Assembly (NCBI GenBank): GCA_024405335.1
Contig: JAKSOX010000044.1
Location: forward strand, 1-11,830
Source of the DNA: Kiritimatiellia bacterium
Lineage (GTDB): Bacteria > Verrucomicrobiota > Kiritimatiellia > RFP12 > UBA1067
Direction of reading: 5' to 3'
Length of the DNA: 11,830 bases
Positions 1-6,976 of this stretch are shown here, one piece after another. The notes under the pieces are model-generated. The model searched no databases, was not told the DNA's origin, and saw only the letters and a program-made list of their open reading frames with translations. How positions within the stretch are numbered: position 1 is the first letter of the stretch; every line of letters begins with the position of its first letter. A program made the position numbers and the translations under genes.

Positions 1-76
1 GGTGGAGGATGAGGGACTCGAACCCCCGACCTTGACCGTGTAAAGGTCCTGCTCTGACCAACTGAGCTAATCCTCC
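1..76 (-). tRNA. tRNA-Val (anticodon UAC), last base beyond the edge
   Basis: Read on the minus strand, 76 down to 1 folds as a full cloverleaf. The 7-bp acceptor stem (GGAGGAT with ATCCTCC) is perfect, and the D arm is closed by GCTC/GAGC. The anticodon loop is TTTACAC, so the anticodon is UAC (valine). The T arm is GGGGG/CCCTC with one G-U pair, and its loop is TTCGAGT. Discriminator A is followed by CC at positions 2-1. The 3' CCA therefore seems to be gene-encoded, with its last A just outside the window. The top pair of the anticodon stem (27-43) is a G-A mismatch; the other four pairs are Watson-Crick. The identity is firm because the loop is read directly. Confidence 0.95.
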
Positions 77-92
77 GGAAGAAAACGCACGT

Positions 93-121
93 AGTATATC
101 ATCATGCCGCGGATTTGCCAA
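93..121 (-). promoter_or_regulatory. Sigma70-type promoter of the tRNA-Val gene
   Basis: On the minus strand, TTGGCA (121-116) is separated by exactly 17 bp from TATACT (98-93). This is close to the housekeeping consensus at both hexamers with ideal spacing. The predicted start is near 86, about ten bases before the mature tRNA 5' end at 76. The -35 lies only 6 bp from the -10 of the divergent membrane protein gene, so the two promoters probably cannot be occupied at the same time. Confidence 0.75.
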
Positions 122-123
122 TG

Positions 124-141
124 GTGGTATAATACGCGCCC
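124..141 (+). promoter_or_regulatory. Extended -10 promoter, predicted leaderless start of the MATE-like gene
   Basis: GTGGTATAAT (124-133) contains a perfect TATAAT (128-133) preceded by TGG, the extended -10 pattern. No good -35 sits 16-18 bp upstream, as expected for an extended -10 promoter. Transcription should begin near 140, only about two bases before the ATG at 142. No Shine-Dalgarno-like purine run precedes that ATG. The mRNA is therefore predicted to be leaderless or nearly so. The same ten bases recur, in the same position relative to a start codon, at 9107-9116 on the other strand. Confidence 0.65.
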
Positions 142-1464
142 ATGGAAACGGCATACACGGCGGAACGCGGCTTCGGGATATGGAAGGTCACGAAGTTCTA
201 CGCGCCGTTGCTGCTGCAGGCGTTTTCCCAGTCGCTCACCTATCCGCTCGTGGCCGGCATCGTCTCCCACGGCGTCCTCGGCGTGAACGCCCTCACCGCC
301 TTCAGCCAAGGTCAGATGATCATGTTCATGATCGGCGCCCTGGGCGGCGGATTGGTGATGACGGGCATGGTCTTCGCCAAAACGCGCAAGGGCTACGTGG
401 AATTCAAGCGTTTGAACACGTTCATGATGGTCGTCCTGCTCGCGTTGCAGGCGCTCGTCGCCCTGCCGTGGTTCAGCGAACCGATTTTCGGCAGGATATT
501 CGCCCTGCCGCCCGAACTCGCGCTCGTCGCCAGGCGCACGCTTTTGTGGGGTCTCGTGATGAACGCCTGCTTCTTCGTGCGCAACGTGCCGATGGTGGTG
601 CTGTTCAACAATCTCGAAAGCGGCAAGGCGAACATGGCGACGTTCACGCGCATCGCCGTCACCATGGCGTTTTCCGCCGCCTTTCCCGTCTTCGGGCTCG
701 TCGGCCCGTACTGGGGGCTGTTCGCGCTCACGTTCGGATGCTTCGTGGAACTTGCCGTGACCTGGCTTTGCGCGCGGCCTTTCGTGCGAGCGCTGCCGGG
801 TTCGGCGGACGGCGAACACGTGTCGCTCGCGGAACAGCTCCGCTTCACCCTGCCGCTGTCGCTCGGCGGGTTCCTGCTGATGGTGTCGCCGCTGTTCGTG
901 GCCGCGTTCGTGGGCCGCAGCGCGAACGCCGCCGACATGCTTTCCATCCACTACGTGACGCTCGGCGTGGCCAACCCCGTTTCCTACGCGGCGCTGCGCA
1001 TGCAGGCCGTGTCCATCGAGTTCCCGCCGGAACGCGAAGGCGACCGCCGGCTGCTCCGATACGCGCTCGCCGCGGGCGCGCTGCTGGGCGTGGTGCCGGC
1101 ACTGTTCGCCACGCCCTGGATCGGCAACTGGTATTTCGGCGTCTACCAGAACGTGCCGGACCGGCTGCTCCCCACGGTGCGCCTCGCCATCGGCATCTAC
1201 TCGTTCATCTGCATGATCCACGCCGTGCGCGGCCGCGTCGAAGGCATCGCCGCGCTCCGCAAACGGCCGCGCGCCGTGATGTGCGGGCAGATCGGCTACA
1301 CCACCGCGCTCTTCGCGACGCTCGCCGCCACGCTACCGACCGGAATGCCCGGCTGGCTAATGGCGGTGACGGCGATTTTCGTGGCGCCGGCGTCCGCCAC
1401 CGCGCTCGTCTACGCGGACCTCGCCTACGCCAGGCGCTCGGCCACGGGGCGCACGCGCCGGTAG
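142..1464 (+). CDS. Multi-pass membrane protein, MATE/MOP-flippase-like
   Basis: The product has 440 residues and is very hydrophobic, with about 12 predicted membrane segments: roughly 19-43, 55-78, 93-112, 133-156, 170-187, 190-210, 235-258, 264-285, 306-328, 342-362, 380-400 and 404-426. Residues 18-44 and 233-260 resemble each other (an aromatic/Arg-Phe start, Pro-Leu, then a second Pro-Leu about 15 residues on). This fits the two six-helix halves of the MOP flippase superfamily (MATE, polysaccharide and lipid exporters). The substrate cannot be read from sequence, and the match is by architecture only. The ATG at 142 is chosen because no other in-frame ATG precedes the first helix and a promoter ends right before it. 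The 3' end overlaps the convergent SWIM gene by 40 bp. It is the only protein gene on this strand. Confidence 0.72.
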   Translation: METAYTAERGFGIWKVTKFYAPLLLQAFSQSLTYPLVAGIVSHGVLGVNALTAFSQGQMIMFMIGALGGGLVMTGMVFAKTRKGYVEFKRLNTFMMVVLLALQALVALPWFSEPIFGRIFALPPELALVARRTLLWGLVMNACFFVRNVPMVVLFNNLESGKANMATFTRIAVTMAFSAAFPVFGLVGPYWGLFALTFGCFVELAVTWLCARPFVRALPGSADGEHVSLAEQLRFTLPLSLGGFLLMVSPLFVAAFVGRSANAADMLSIHYVTLGVANPVSYAALRMQAVSIEFPPEREGDRRLLRYALAAGALLGVVPALFATPWIGNWYFGVYQNVPDRLLPTVRLAIGIYSFICMIHAVRGRVEGIAALRKRPRAVMCGQIGYTTALFATLAATLPTGMPGWLMAVTAIFVAPASATALVYADLAYARRSATGRTRR

Positions 1465-2171
1465 ATTTTTTCGAGCGCGTCGACGCACTTCGCCGTCCCG
1501 CGCCAGAACGGCACCGGACCCAGCCGCGTCAGCAGCGGCGCCGGATCGTCCGACGCGAACGAGGCGGCCGAAAGCCGCAGGGCGGAAAAATCCTCGGGCG
1601 GCGCGACGGATTCGGGCGGCGGCAGCGCCGCCTCCCAGTCGATTCCCTTCAAATCGAGCAGCAGCGACGGCTTGCGCGCGATTTCCTCGCCCAGAATGAA
1701 CAGCACCGCCGCCACGTGCTTGCACGGCTTGCGCCAGTCGGGACATCCGCACCACGTCTTGCCGGGCGCGAAGAGACTGCGCCCTTCCAGAGAACACGCC
1801 TCCTCGATTTCCAGCGGCAGGTCGTCCGTGAGCAGCCGCGCCGACGCCAGCGGATTCCCGAGCGCCGCCGACACCGCCCCTTCCGTACCGGGCGCGGGCG
1901 GGGACGAGAAGTCGAGCTTCACCAGATACGGTTCGGGACGCGACCCCTGGACGTGCGCGGTCACCTGCGTCCCTTCCAGGCACAAGTCCACCACCTGGCC
2001 TGAAAGCGCGTACTGCCGCCCGCGGCCGAGACGCGGACCGAGGCGCATGCCCTCGAGCATCGCGATCCACCGCCGCGCCCACCACGCCCGCTTCACGAGC
2101 GTGCGCAGGTTCTGCGCGCGGATGCCGTGCGCGGTGCGCGTGATGCGCAGCGGATGTTTTTTCGAACTCAT
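1425..2171 (-). CDS. SWIM zinc-finger protein, partner of the SNF2 helicase
   Basis: This 248-residue protein carries a SWIM zinc finger at C141-x-C143-x6-C150-x-H152, read as CGCPDWRKPCKH. Ahead of it are family landmarks: a Trp-rich WWARRW segment (30-35), a basic GRGRQYALSG stretch (49-58) and VQGSRPEPY (74-82). These occur in the bacterial SWIM family often encoded beside SNF2 helicases. SWIM fingers are thought to bind DNA or protein; the exact role of this family is not established. The ATG at 2171 overlaps the SNF2 stop as ATGA, implying translational coupling and probably near-equal amounts of both proteins. Beyond residue 180 the sequence is Pro/Ala-rich with no recognised domain. 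The gene ends at TAG (1427-1425), inside the opposing transporter gene. Confidence 0.9.
   Translation of the reverse strand: MSSKKHPLRITRTAHGIRAQNLRTLVKRAWWARRWIAMLEGMRLGPRLGRGRQYALSGQVVDLCLEGTQVTAHVQGSRPEPYLVKLDFSSPPAPGTEGAVSAALGNPLASARLLTDDLPLEIEEACSLEGRSLFAPGKTWCGCPDWRKPCKHVAAVLFILGEEIARKPSLLLDLKGIDWEAALPPPESVAPPEDFSALRLSAASFASDDPAPLLTRLGPVPFWRGTAKCVDALEKIYRRVRPVAERLA
1448..1471 (+). terminator. Possible weak terminator after the MATE-like gene
   Basis: GGCG (1448-1451) and CGCC (1456-1459) can pair around a 4-base loop, and a run of six T lies at 1466-1471 just after the TAG stop. The stem is short and six bases separate it from the T run, so this is a marginal intrinsic terminator. It lies inside the coding end of the convergent gene, whose codons may explain the bases. 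Confidence 0.25.
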
Positions 2172-4483
2172 GGCGCGAGCTCCACGACTTTGGCGAAATC
2201 CCCTTCGCCCATCTTCAGGAGGAACGATTCTCCGGCGACGACGACTTCGCCCGCGATTTGCCGCTTGGATTCGATGATGGCGTCCACGCGGTCCTCCACC
2301 GTGCCGGCCGCGACGAACAGATGCACGAACACGTCGCGCGGCTGCCCGATGCGGTGGGCGCGGTCAGTGGCCTGGTTTTCCACGGCGGGGTTCCACCACC
2401 GGTCGTAGTGGATCACGTGCGTGGCGCGCGTGAGGTTCAGGCCGACTCCGCCCGCCCTGAGCGACAGCACGAACGCCGTCGGCTCTGGCGCCGCGTTGAA
2501 CGCTTCGATTTCCGCCGTGCGCTCCGCGAGCGAAAGGCCGCCGTGCAGATACGGCATCCGCCGCCCGAAGCGTTCTTCGAGATGACGGCGGATTTCCGCG
2601 CCCGCCTTCGCGTACTGCGTGAACACGAGCGCGGACTCCCCCGCGCCGAAGATGCCGTCGAGCAGTTCGTCGAGCCGCGCCGCCTTGCCGGAATCGTCGC
2701 GCCATTCGCCGCCGTCAGTGAAGCCGTCGCACGCGAGTTTGAGCTCCGTCAACAGCGCCAGCGCGCGGCCGGAACGATTGCCGGCGTCGGCCGCGACGTC
2801 GTTCCGGTAGCGCACGAGCGCGGCTTCGTAGTCGCGCCGCTGCGCGGGCGAAAGCGCGCAGTATTCGCGGATTTCGCGCTTCGCTCCCAGTTCGGCCGCC
2901 ACGCCGGGATCCGTCTTGAGCCGCCGCAGCACGAACGGCGCGAGAATGCGCCGGAGCCGCGTCGCCGCCGCGCTCGACGCGTCCGTGCGGATCGGGTTGA
3001 CGAAATCGCGGACGAAATCGGCGCGCGCGCCCAGCAGACCTGGATTGAGGAATTCCTGCATGGACCACAAATCGAGCGCGCTGTTTTCGAACGGCGTGCC
3101 CGTGAGCGCGACGCGCTCGGAAACGGGCAATGCCCGCGCGGCGCGGGCGGATTGAGTGTCCGGGTTCTTCACGGCCTGCGCTTCGTCGAGCACGAGCGCT
3201 CCGAAACCCGCCTTGGCAACGAACCGGAAATCCTTCACCAGCAGCGCGTAGCTCGTCACCGCCACGTCGCATTTCGCCGCCGCGCGCCGGAAGGCGTCGC
3301 CCAAAAGCCGGTCCGGCCCCTGGTGCAGCATCACCTTGAGCGACGGCGCGAACTTTCCGAATTCGCGCATCCAGTTCGTCGTCACCGTCGTCGGCGCCAC
3401 CACCAGCACGGGCGTCGCCGCCAACGCGCGGCGGCGCAGAATCCACGCGATCGTCTGCACCGTCTTGCCGAGGCCCATGTCGTCCGCCAGGCACGCGCCG
3501 AACCCCCACTTGGTCAAAAACGCCAGATACGAATAGCCCGCGCGCTGGTAGTCGCGGAGCTTCGCCTTCAGTCCGCGCGGCGGTTTCAGGATCGCGAACG
3601 CGTCGTCGCCGCGCAGTTCGTTCAGCAGACCGCGCAACCAACCGTGCGCGGCGGCTTCCTTCACCCGCATGCGGCCCGCGCGGCCGAGACCCATCGTCCA
3701 CGACAACGACTCCGCGACTCCGAGTTTCTTTTCGCGCCCCTTCTCCAACACCTTGAGCGCCTCGCGCAGCACGTTGCGGTCCACCTCGATCCAGCGGTTG
3801 CGGAAAAAGACGAGCGTCGACCCCTGTTCGAGCAGAAAGCGGATTTCCGCCGCCGTGACCTTTTCGCCGTCCACGCGCACGTCGATTTTCGCGCGGACGC
3901 ACTGGCTCCGCCCGGTTCCGGAATCGAGCGATGCGACGGCTTCCACGTGTTCGCCGCAAAGTCCTTCGGGGAACTCCGTCTCGAAGCCGGCGGCGGCAAG
4001 CGCGGCGGCGCCGCGGCGCACGAACGCCTCGGCGTCCGCGAACGTGAGCGCGTCCGCCCGGCCGAGCGGCGGGAAAATGCGCACGGCCTGGCCGAGCGCG
4101 AGAAGCCCGAGGCGCGTCTTCGGCGGATCGTAGACGATGCGCCATTCGGGCTCCAAACGGAATTTCAGCGTCTTGGGCGCCGCAGCGTCCGCCGCCAACG
4201 CCGCGCGCCATGCGTCGAGGCGTTCCTTCAGCTCCGCCAGTTCGGCGCGGTTCGGCCATTGCACCCGCCCGGAATCCGTGCGCAGCGCCGCCAGCCAGGC
4301 GTCTTCGGCCGTTTCGTATTTCCCGGGATCCTCCAGCAGACCGCGCCCGGCGCGGCGCACGAAAGCGTCGACTTCGCGCGGCAGCCACCGGGCCCGGAAA
4401 ACGCCGTCCTCCACCACAAGCGCGGGCAGATACCGTCCTGCGGCGACGACGCGCGCAATCTCCTGGACGCTTTTCCCGGGCAT
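2168..4483 (-). CDS. SNF2-family DEAD/DEAH-box helicase (ATP-dependent DNA translocase)
   Basis: The 771-residue protein has a full SNF2 motor. The Walker A region is DDMGLGKT (334-341), Walker B is DEAQ (433-436) and motif III is TGTPFEN (461-467). In the second RecA lobe, motif V is LSLRAGGVGLNLT (673-685) and motif VI is NQATDRAHRIGQ (703-714). Residues 1 to about 300 form the N-terminal extension of bacterial SNF2 proteins, including FFRNRWIEVD (226-235). No nuclease, methyltransferase or bromodomain-like part is visible. SNF2 motors move along double-stranded DNA and remodel or displace bound proteins; the target here is unknown. The ATG at 4483 starts 3 bp after the oxidoreductase stop, and the end overlaps the SWIM gene by 4 bp, so the three genes appear co-transcribed. 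All motor residues look intact. Confidence 0.94.
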   Translation of the reverse strand: MPGKSVQEIARVVAAGRYLPALVVEDGVFRARWLPREVDAFVRRAGRGLLEDPGKYETAEDAWLAALRTDSGRVQWPNRAELAELKERLDAWRAALAADAAAPKTLKFRLEPEWRIVYDPPKTRLGLLALGQAVRIFPPLGRADALTFADAEAFVRRGAAALAAAGFETEFPEGLCGEHVEAVASLDSGTGRSQCVRAKIDVRVDGEKVTAAEIRFLLEQGSTLVFFRNRWIEVDRNVLREALKVLEKGREKKLGVAESLSWTMGLGRAGRMRVKEAAAHGWLRGLLNELRGDDAFAILKPPRGLKAKLRDYQRAGYSYLAFLTKWGFGACLADDMGLGKTVQTIAWILRRRALAATPVLVVAPTTVTTNWMREFGKFAPSLKVMLHQGPDRLLGDAFRRAAAKCDVAVTSYALLVKDFRFVAKAGFGALVLDEAQAVKNPDTQSARAARALPVSERVALTGTPFENSALDLWSMQEFLNPGLLGARADFVRDFVNPIRTDASSAAATRLRRILAPFVLRRLKTDPGVAAELGAKREIREYCALSPAQRRDYEAALVRYRNDVAADAGNRSGRALALLTELKLACDGFTDGGEWRDDSGKAARLDELLDGIFGAGESALVFTQYAKAGAEIRRHLEERFGRRMPYLHGGLSLAERTAEIEAFNAAPEPTAFVLSLRAGGVGLNLTRATHVIHYDRWWNPAVENQATDRAHRIGQPRDVFVHLFVAAGTVEDRVDAIIESKRQIAGEVVVAGESFLLKMGEGDFAKVVELAP

Positions 4484-4486
4484 GCG

Positions 4487-5902
4487 TCACCAGCCGGCGA
4501 GCCGCGGCTGGGCGAGCCATTTGTTGGCCGCGGACGAATTGGAAAACGCGTTCTTGGCTTTGTCGAAAACGAGGCGTTTGCCGGGGTCGAAGAGCGCGGC
4601 CACGCCCAGCAGCGAACACTGCGTCATGGCGCCGGCGTACGCGAAGTCGCTGCCCACGGCCGGGCCGCCCTTCACGGCGTTCACGAATTCCAGGAACGGC
4701 TTGTCGTCCGGATTCTTGCCGGGCAGGCGGGCGTAGCGGAACTTCGGCCGGCCGCCTTCGGCGCCGAGCTTTTCGAGCGTGGTGTCCGGCAGCAGACGCA
4801 GGTAGTTCGCGCCGTGGTGGCCGTATTCGATCACGCCCCGCGTGCCGTACACGAACGCGCCGTTGGCCATGCCGTCGCGCATCTTGCGCACTTCCGGAGT
4901 GTCGTGGGGCGGGAACGTCTTCGGGTCGCCGCGCCAGGCGGACGGCACGGGCACGTCCTTGCAGGCGATGCCGTCGTACCACACGAATTTGAACGGCCGG
5001 CCGTCGCGCTTCAGGTAGTGGAACGTGGTGCGCACGCCTTTCGGGAACGTGAGTCCGTGGACGGCGGGATCCCAGTTGCCGTAGATTTTCGTTTCGACGC
5101 TTTCGGGCAAACCGAAGCCGAACGTCCAGAACACGGGATCCATCAAATGGCAGCTCCAGTCGCCGAGCGTGTTGCAGCCGTACGCCGTCCAGAAACGCCA
5201 GACGCCGGGCAGGTAGAGCTTGTTGTAGGCGCGGTGCGGCACCGGACCCTGCCACTGCTCCCAATCGAGTTCCTTGGGAATCTCCTGCGTCTGCTTGAGT
5301 TCGTCGAGCCGGTCCATGAAGCTGTACGGACACGGGCACCACACGTGCGCTTCGGTGGCTTCGCCGATGAGCCCGGCCTCGATCCATTCCCGGAAATCAC
5401 GGATCGTGTCGTAGGCGTGGCCCTGGTTCATCGCCATGTTCACGAGCCCGGGCCGCGCCTTCGCGGCGGCCAACATCGCCTCCATCTCGTGGAAACTCTG
5501 GCACAGGGGCTTTTCGCAGAGGACGTGCTTTCCGCGGCCGAGGCATTCGAGCGCCATCGTGGCGTGCCAATGGTCCGGCGTGCCGATCATCACGGCGTCC
5601 ACGTCCTTGTCCGTCTTGTCCAGCATCTCGCGATAGCGCGTGAAGAACGGAGCTGCCGCGAAGTTTTCGCGGAGCTTCCCGACGCGGCGCGTGTCCACGT
5701 CGCACAGCGCCACGATGCGCGCGCCGGCGTTGGCGAGGCCCCAGACGTCCGCGGCCGCGCGGCCGGCGGCGCCGATCGCGGCCACCTGCACCGTTTCGTT
5801 CGCGCGGAACTTCGTGGCGCAGCCGGAAAACAGCATGGGGAATTGCGTGATCGCCGCGGTGGACGCGGCGGCGGAAAGGAACTGTCTGCGGGACGTTTTC
5901 AT
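4487..5902 (-). CDS. Gfo/Idh/MocA-family oxidoreductase with Tat signal
   Basis: The 471-residue protein starts with a twin-arginine signal (SRRQFL, residues 4-9), an Ala-rich hydrophobic stretch and FSGC (25-28). The latter may be a lipobox with C28 as anchor, though Phe at -3 is unusual. The Rossmann domain follows, with GTPDHWHA (107-114) and the family's EKPL (130-133, catalytic-type Lys131). The C-terminal domain has GDWSCHLMDP (247-256), with His252 where the family usually keeps a catalytic-region histidine. The expected GxGxxG at 44-49 reads GAAGRA. Family members oxidise or reduce sugars and related compounds with NAD(P) or a tightly bound cofactor; exported ones are common in Planctomycetes and Lentisphaerae. 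The substrate is not predictable. The ATG at 5902 is fixed by GAGGAG (5913-5908) five bases upstream. The gene leads the operon with SNF2 and SWIM. Confidence 0.92.
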   Translation of the reverse strand: MKTSRRQFLSAAASTAAITQFPMLFSGCATKFRANETVQVAAIGAAGRAAADVWGLANAGARIVALCDVDTRRVGKLRENFAAAPFFTRYREMLDKTDKDVDAVMIGTPDHWHATMALECLGRGKHVLCEKPLCQSFHEMEAMLAAAKARPGLVNMAMNQGHAYDTIRDFREWIEAGLIGEATEAHVWCPCPYSFMDRLDELKQTQEIPKELDWEQWQGPVPHRAYNKLYLPGVWRFWTAYGCNTLGDWSCHLMDPVFWTFGFGLPESVETKIYGNWDPAVHGLTFPKGVRTTFHYLKRDGRPFKFVWYDGIACKDVPVPSAWRGDPKTFPPHDTPEVRKMRDGMANGAFVYGTRGVIEYGHHGANYLRLLPDTTLEKLGAEGGRPKFRYARLPGKNPDDKPFLEFVNAVKGGPAVGSDFAYAGAMTQCSLLGVAALFDPGKRLVFDKAKNAFSNSSAANKWLAQPRLAGW

Positions 5903-6057
5903 GATTTCTCCTCGCCGTCCGGCAATCGTCGCAACGTCCGTTGCGCATCATGCCGTGACAAGCGTTTTACGTTTCTCGTTTGTTTTTCAGCATGTCGATT
6001 TTCAGTTTGTTTTGCAAAGCGCATGGCGTCGGGACATGACGGCACGCATCTCCGTCG
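5903..6057 (-). promoter_or_regulatory. Intergenic control region upstream of the Gfo/Idh operon
   Basis: This 155-bp gap separates htpX from the oxidoreductase gene. It holds an AT-rich tract (about 5963-6018) that stands out from the GC-rich surroundings, and two copies of CTGAAAA on the minus strand (6005-5999 and 5990-5984), 15 bp apart. Nearer the gene lie a 16-bp dyad and the ribosome binding site. A promoter for the downstream operon is likely here, but no convincing -35/-10 pair was found. No intrinsic terminator for htpX was seen. Confidence 0.45.
5930..5945. promoter_or_regulatory. 16-bp inverted repeat, candidate operator
   Basis: CGCAACGTCCGTTGCG is a perfect 7-bp dyad around a 2-base centre. 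It lies 16 bp upstream of the ribosome binding site of the oxidoreductase gene. The half-site CGCAA resembles LacI-family operators, although those usually have a central CG and shorter symmetric spacing. As RNA the 2-base loop would be too tight, and no T run follows on either strand, so a protein-binding site is more likely than a terminator. Confidence 0.45.
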
Positions 6058-6957
6058 TCACGTGCGGGGCGTCCATTTTTCGAGCGCGGCGACGCGGTCT
6101 TCGATGGAAGGATGCGTCGCGAACGGCGACGCGCCGCGCTTGCCGCCCACGCCGAACGCCTTGAGCGCGTCGGGCAGCGCGCCCGCCTCCAACCCGCCGA
6201 GTTTCAGCAGCGCCTCGCGCATCGGATACGGCGAGCCGAGCAGGTCGGCGGAGCCGGCGTCCGCCGCGTATTCCCGCCGCCGCGAGTACGCGCACACGAC
6301 GAGCGACGCGAGAATGCCGAGCACGAACTGCATGAGATACACCACCAGGAAATAGACGCCAGAACCGCCGCGGCGGTTCTTCTTCTCGCCCAGGGCGTTG
6401 TCCACCGCGAAGGCGATCACGCGCGAAAGCGCGAGCACGCAGGCGTTGAGCACGCCCTGCACCAGCGTCATCGTCACCATGTCGCCGTTCGCCACGTGGC
6501 TCATCTCGTGCCCCAGCACGGCCTTGAGCTCCGAAGGCGACATCTGTTCGAGAATTCCCGTGGACACCGCCACCAGCGCGTGGTTGCGGCGCGCGCCCGT
6601 GGCGAAGGCGTTCGGTTCGCCGGTGTAGATCGCCACCTCGGGCATGCCCACGCGCGCGCGGTCCGCCAGCTCGCGGACCGTTTCCACCAGCCACCGCTCG
6701 CGGTCGCCCTCCTCGCCCGTGATCGTCACGGCGCCCACCGACGCGCGGGCGATCGTTTTCGAAAGCGCCAGCGAAATCAACGCGCCGCCCATGCCGAACA
6801 CCAGCGCGAACACGAGCAGCGAACCGTAGTCGAAACCGTCTCGCACGAGTGCCGCCCGGACCTCGGGCCCCAAAAACGCCAGGACGACGTTGCAGGAAAT
6901 GGTGAGCACGAACATCACCGCCAGGTTGGTCAACAGGAACAGGAACACGCGTTTCAT
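6058..6957 (-). CDS. htpX: HtpX-type M48 membrane metalloprotease
   Basis: The 299-residue length matches bacterial HtpX (about 290). Two N-terminal membrane segments (about 5-27 and 45-66) are followed by the zinc site HEMSH (150-154: His150, Glu151, His154). Two more membrane segments lie at about 165-187 and 201-225. The third zinc ligand is Glu229 in RRREYAAD. The C-terminal FATHPSIEDRVAAL (279-292) is typical of the family. HtpX is an inner-membrane zinc protease that cleaves damaged or misassembled membrane proteins with its catalytic part in the cytoplasm. The ATG at 6957 follows AAAGGA (6972-6967) with a 9-base gap. It lies 19 bp after the antiporter stop, so it is probably co-transcribed, with the ribosome binding site overlapping the antiporter's last bases. 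All catalytic residues are present. Confidence 0.95.
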   Translation of the reverse strand: MKRVFLFLLTNLAVMFVLTISCNVVLAFLGPEVRAALVRDGFDYGSLLVFALVFGMGGALISLALSKTIARASVGAVTITGEEGDRERWLVETVRELADRARVGMPEVAIYTGEPNAFATGARRNHALVAVSTGILEQMSPSELKAVLGHEMSHVANGDMVTMTLVQGVLNACVLALSRVIAFAVDNALGEKKNRRGGSGVYFLVVYLMQFVLGILASLVVCAYSRRREYAADAGSADLLGSPYPMREALLKLGGLEAGALPDALKAFGVGGKRGASPFATHPSIEDRVAALEKWTPRT

Positions 6958-6976
6958 GGTTTTTCGTCCTTTCGTC

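Noticed and set aside
1425..4483. Phage defence system (DISARM-like) because of the SNF2 helicase
   Set aside because: There is no methyltransferase, DUF1998 protein, phospholipase D or other nuclease nearby. The SWIM partner and the Gfo/Idh neighbour fit the common housekeeping-type SNF2-SWIM pair.
2258..6355. A 1365-codon open frame on the plus strand
   Set aside because: It is antisense to the SNF2, Gfo/Idh and part of the htpX genes, is overloaded with Arg, Ala, His and Glu, and has no recognisable domain. High-GC third positions of the real genes keep stop codons out of this frame.
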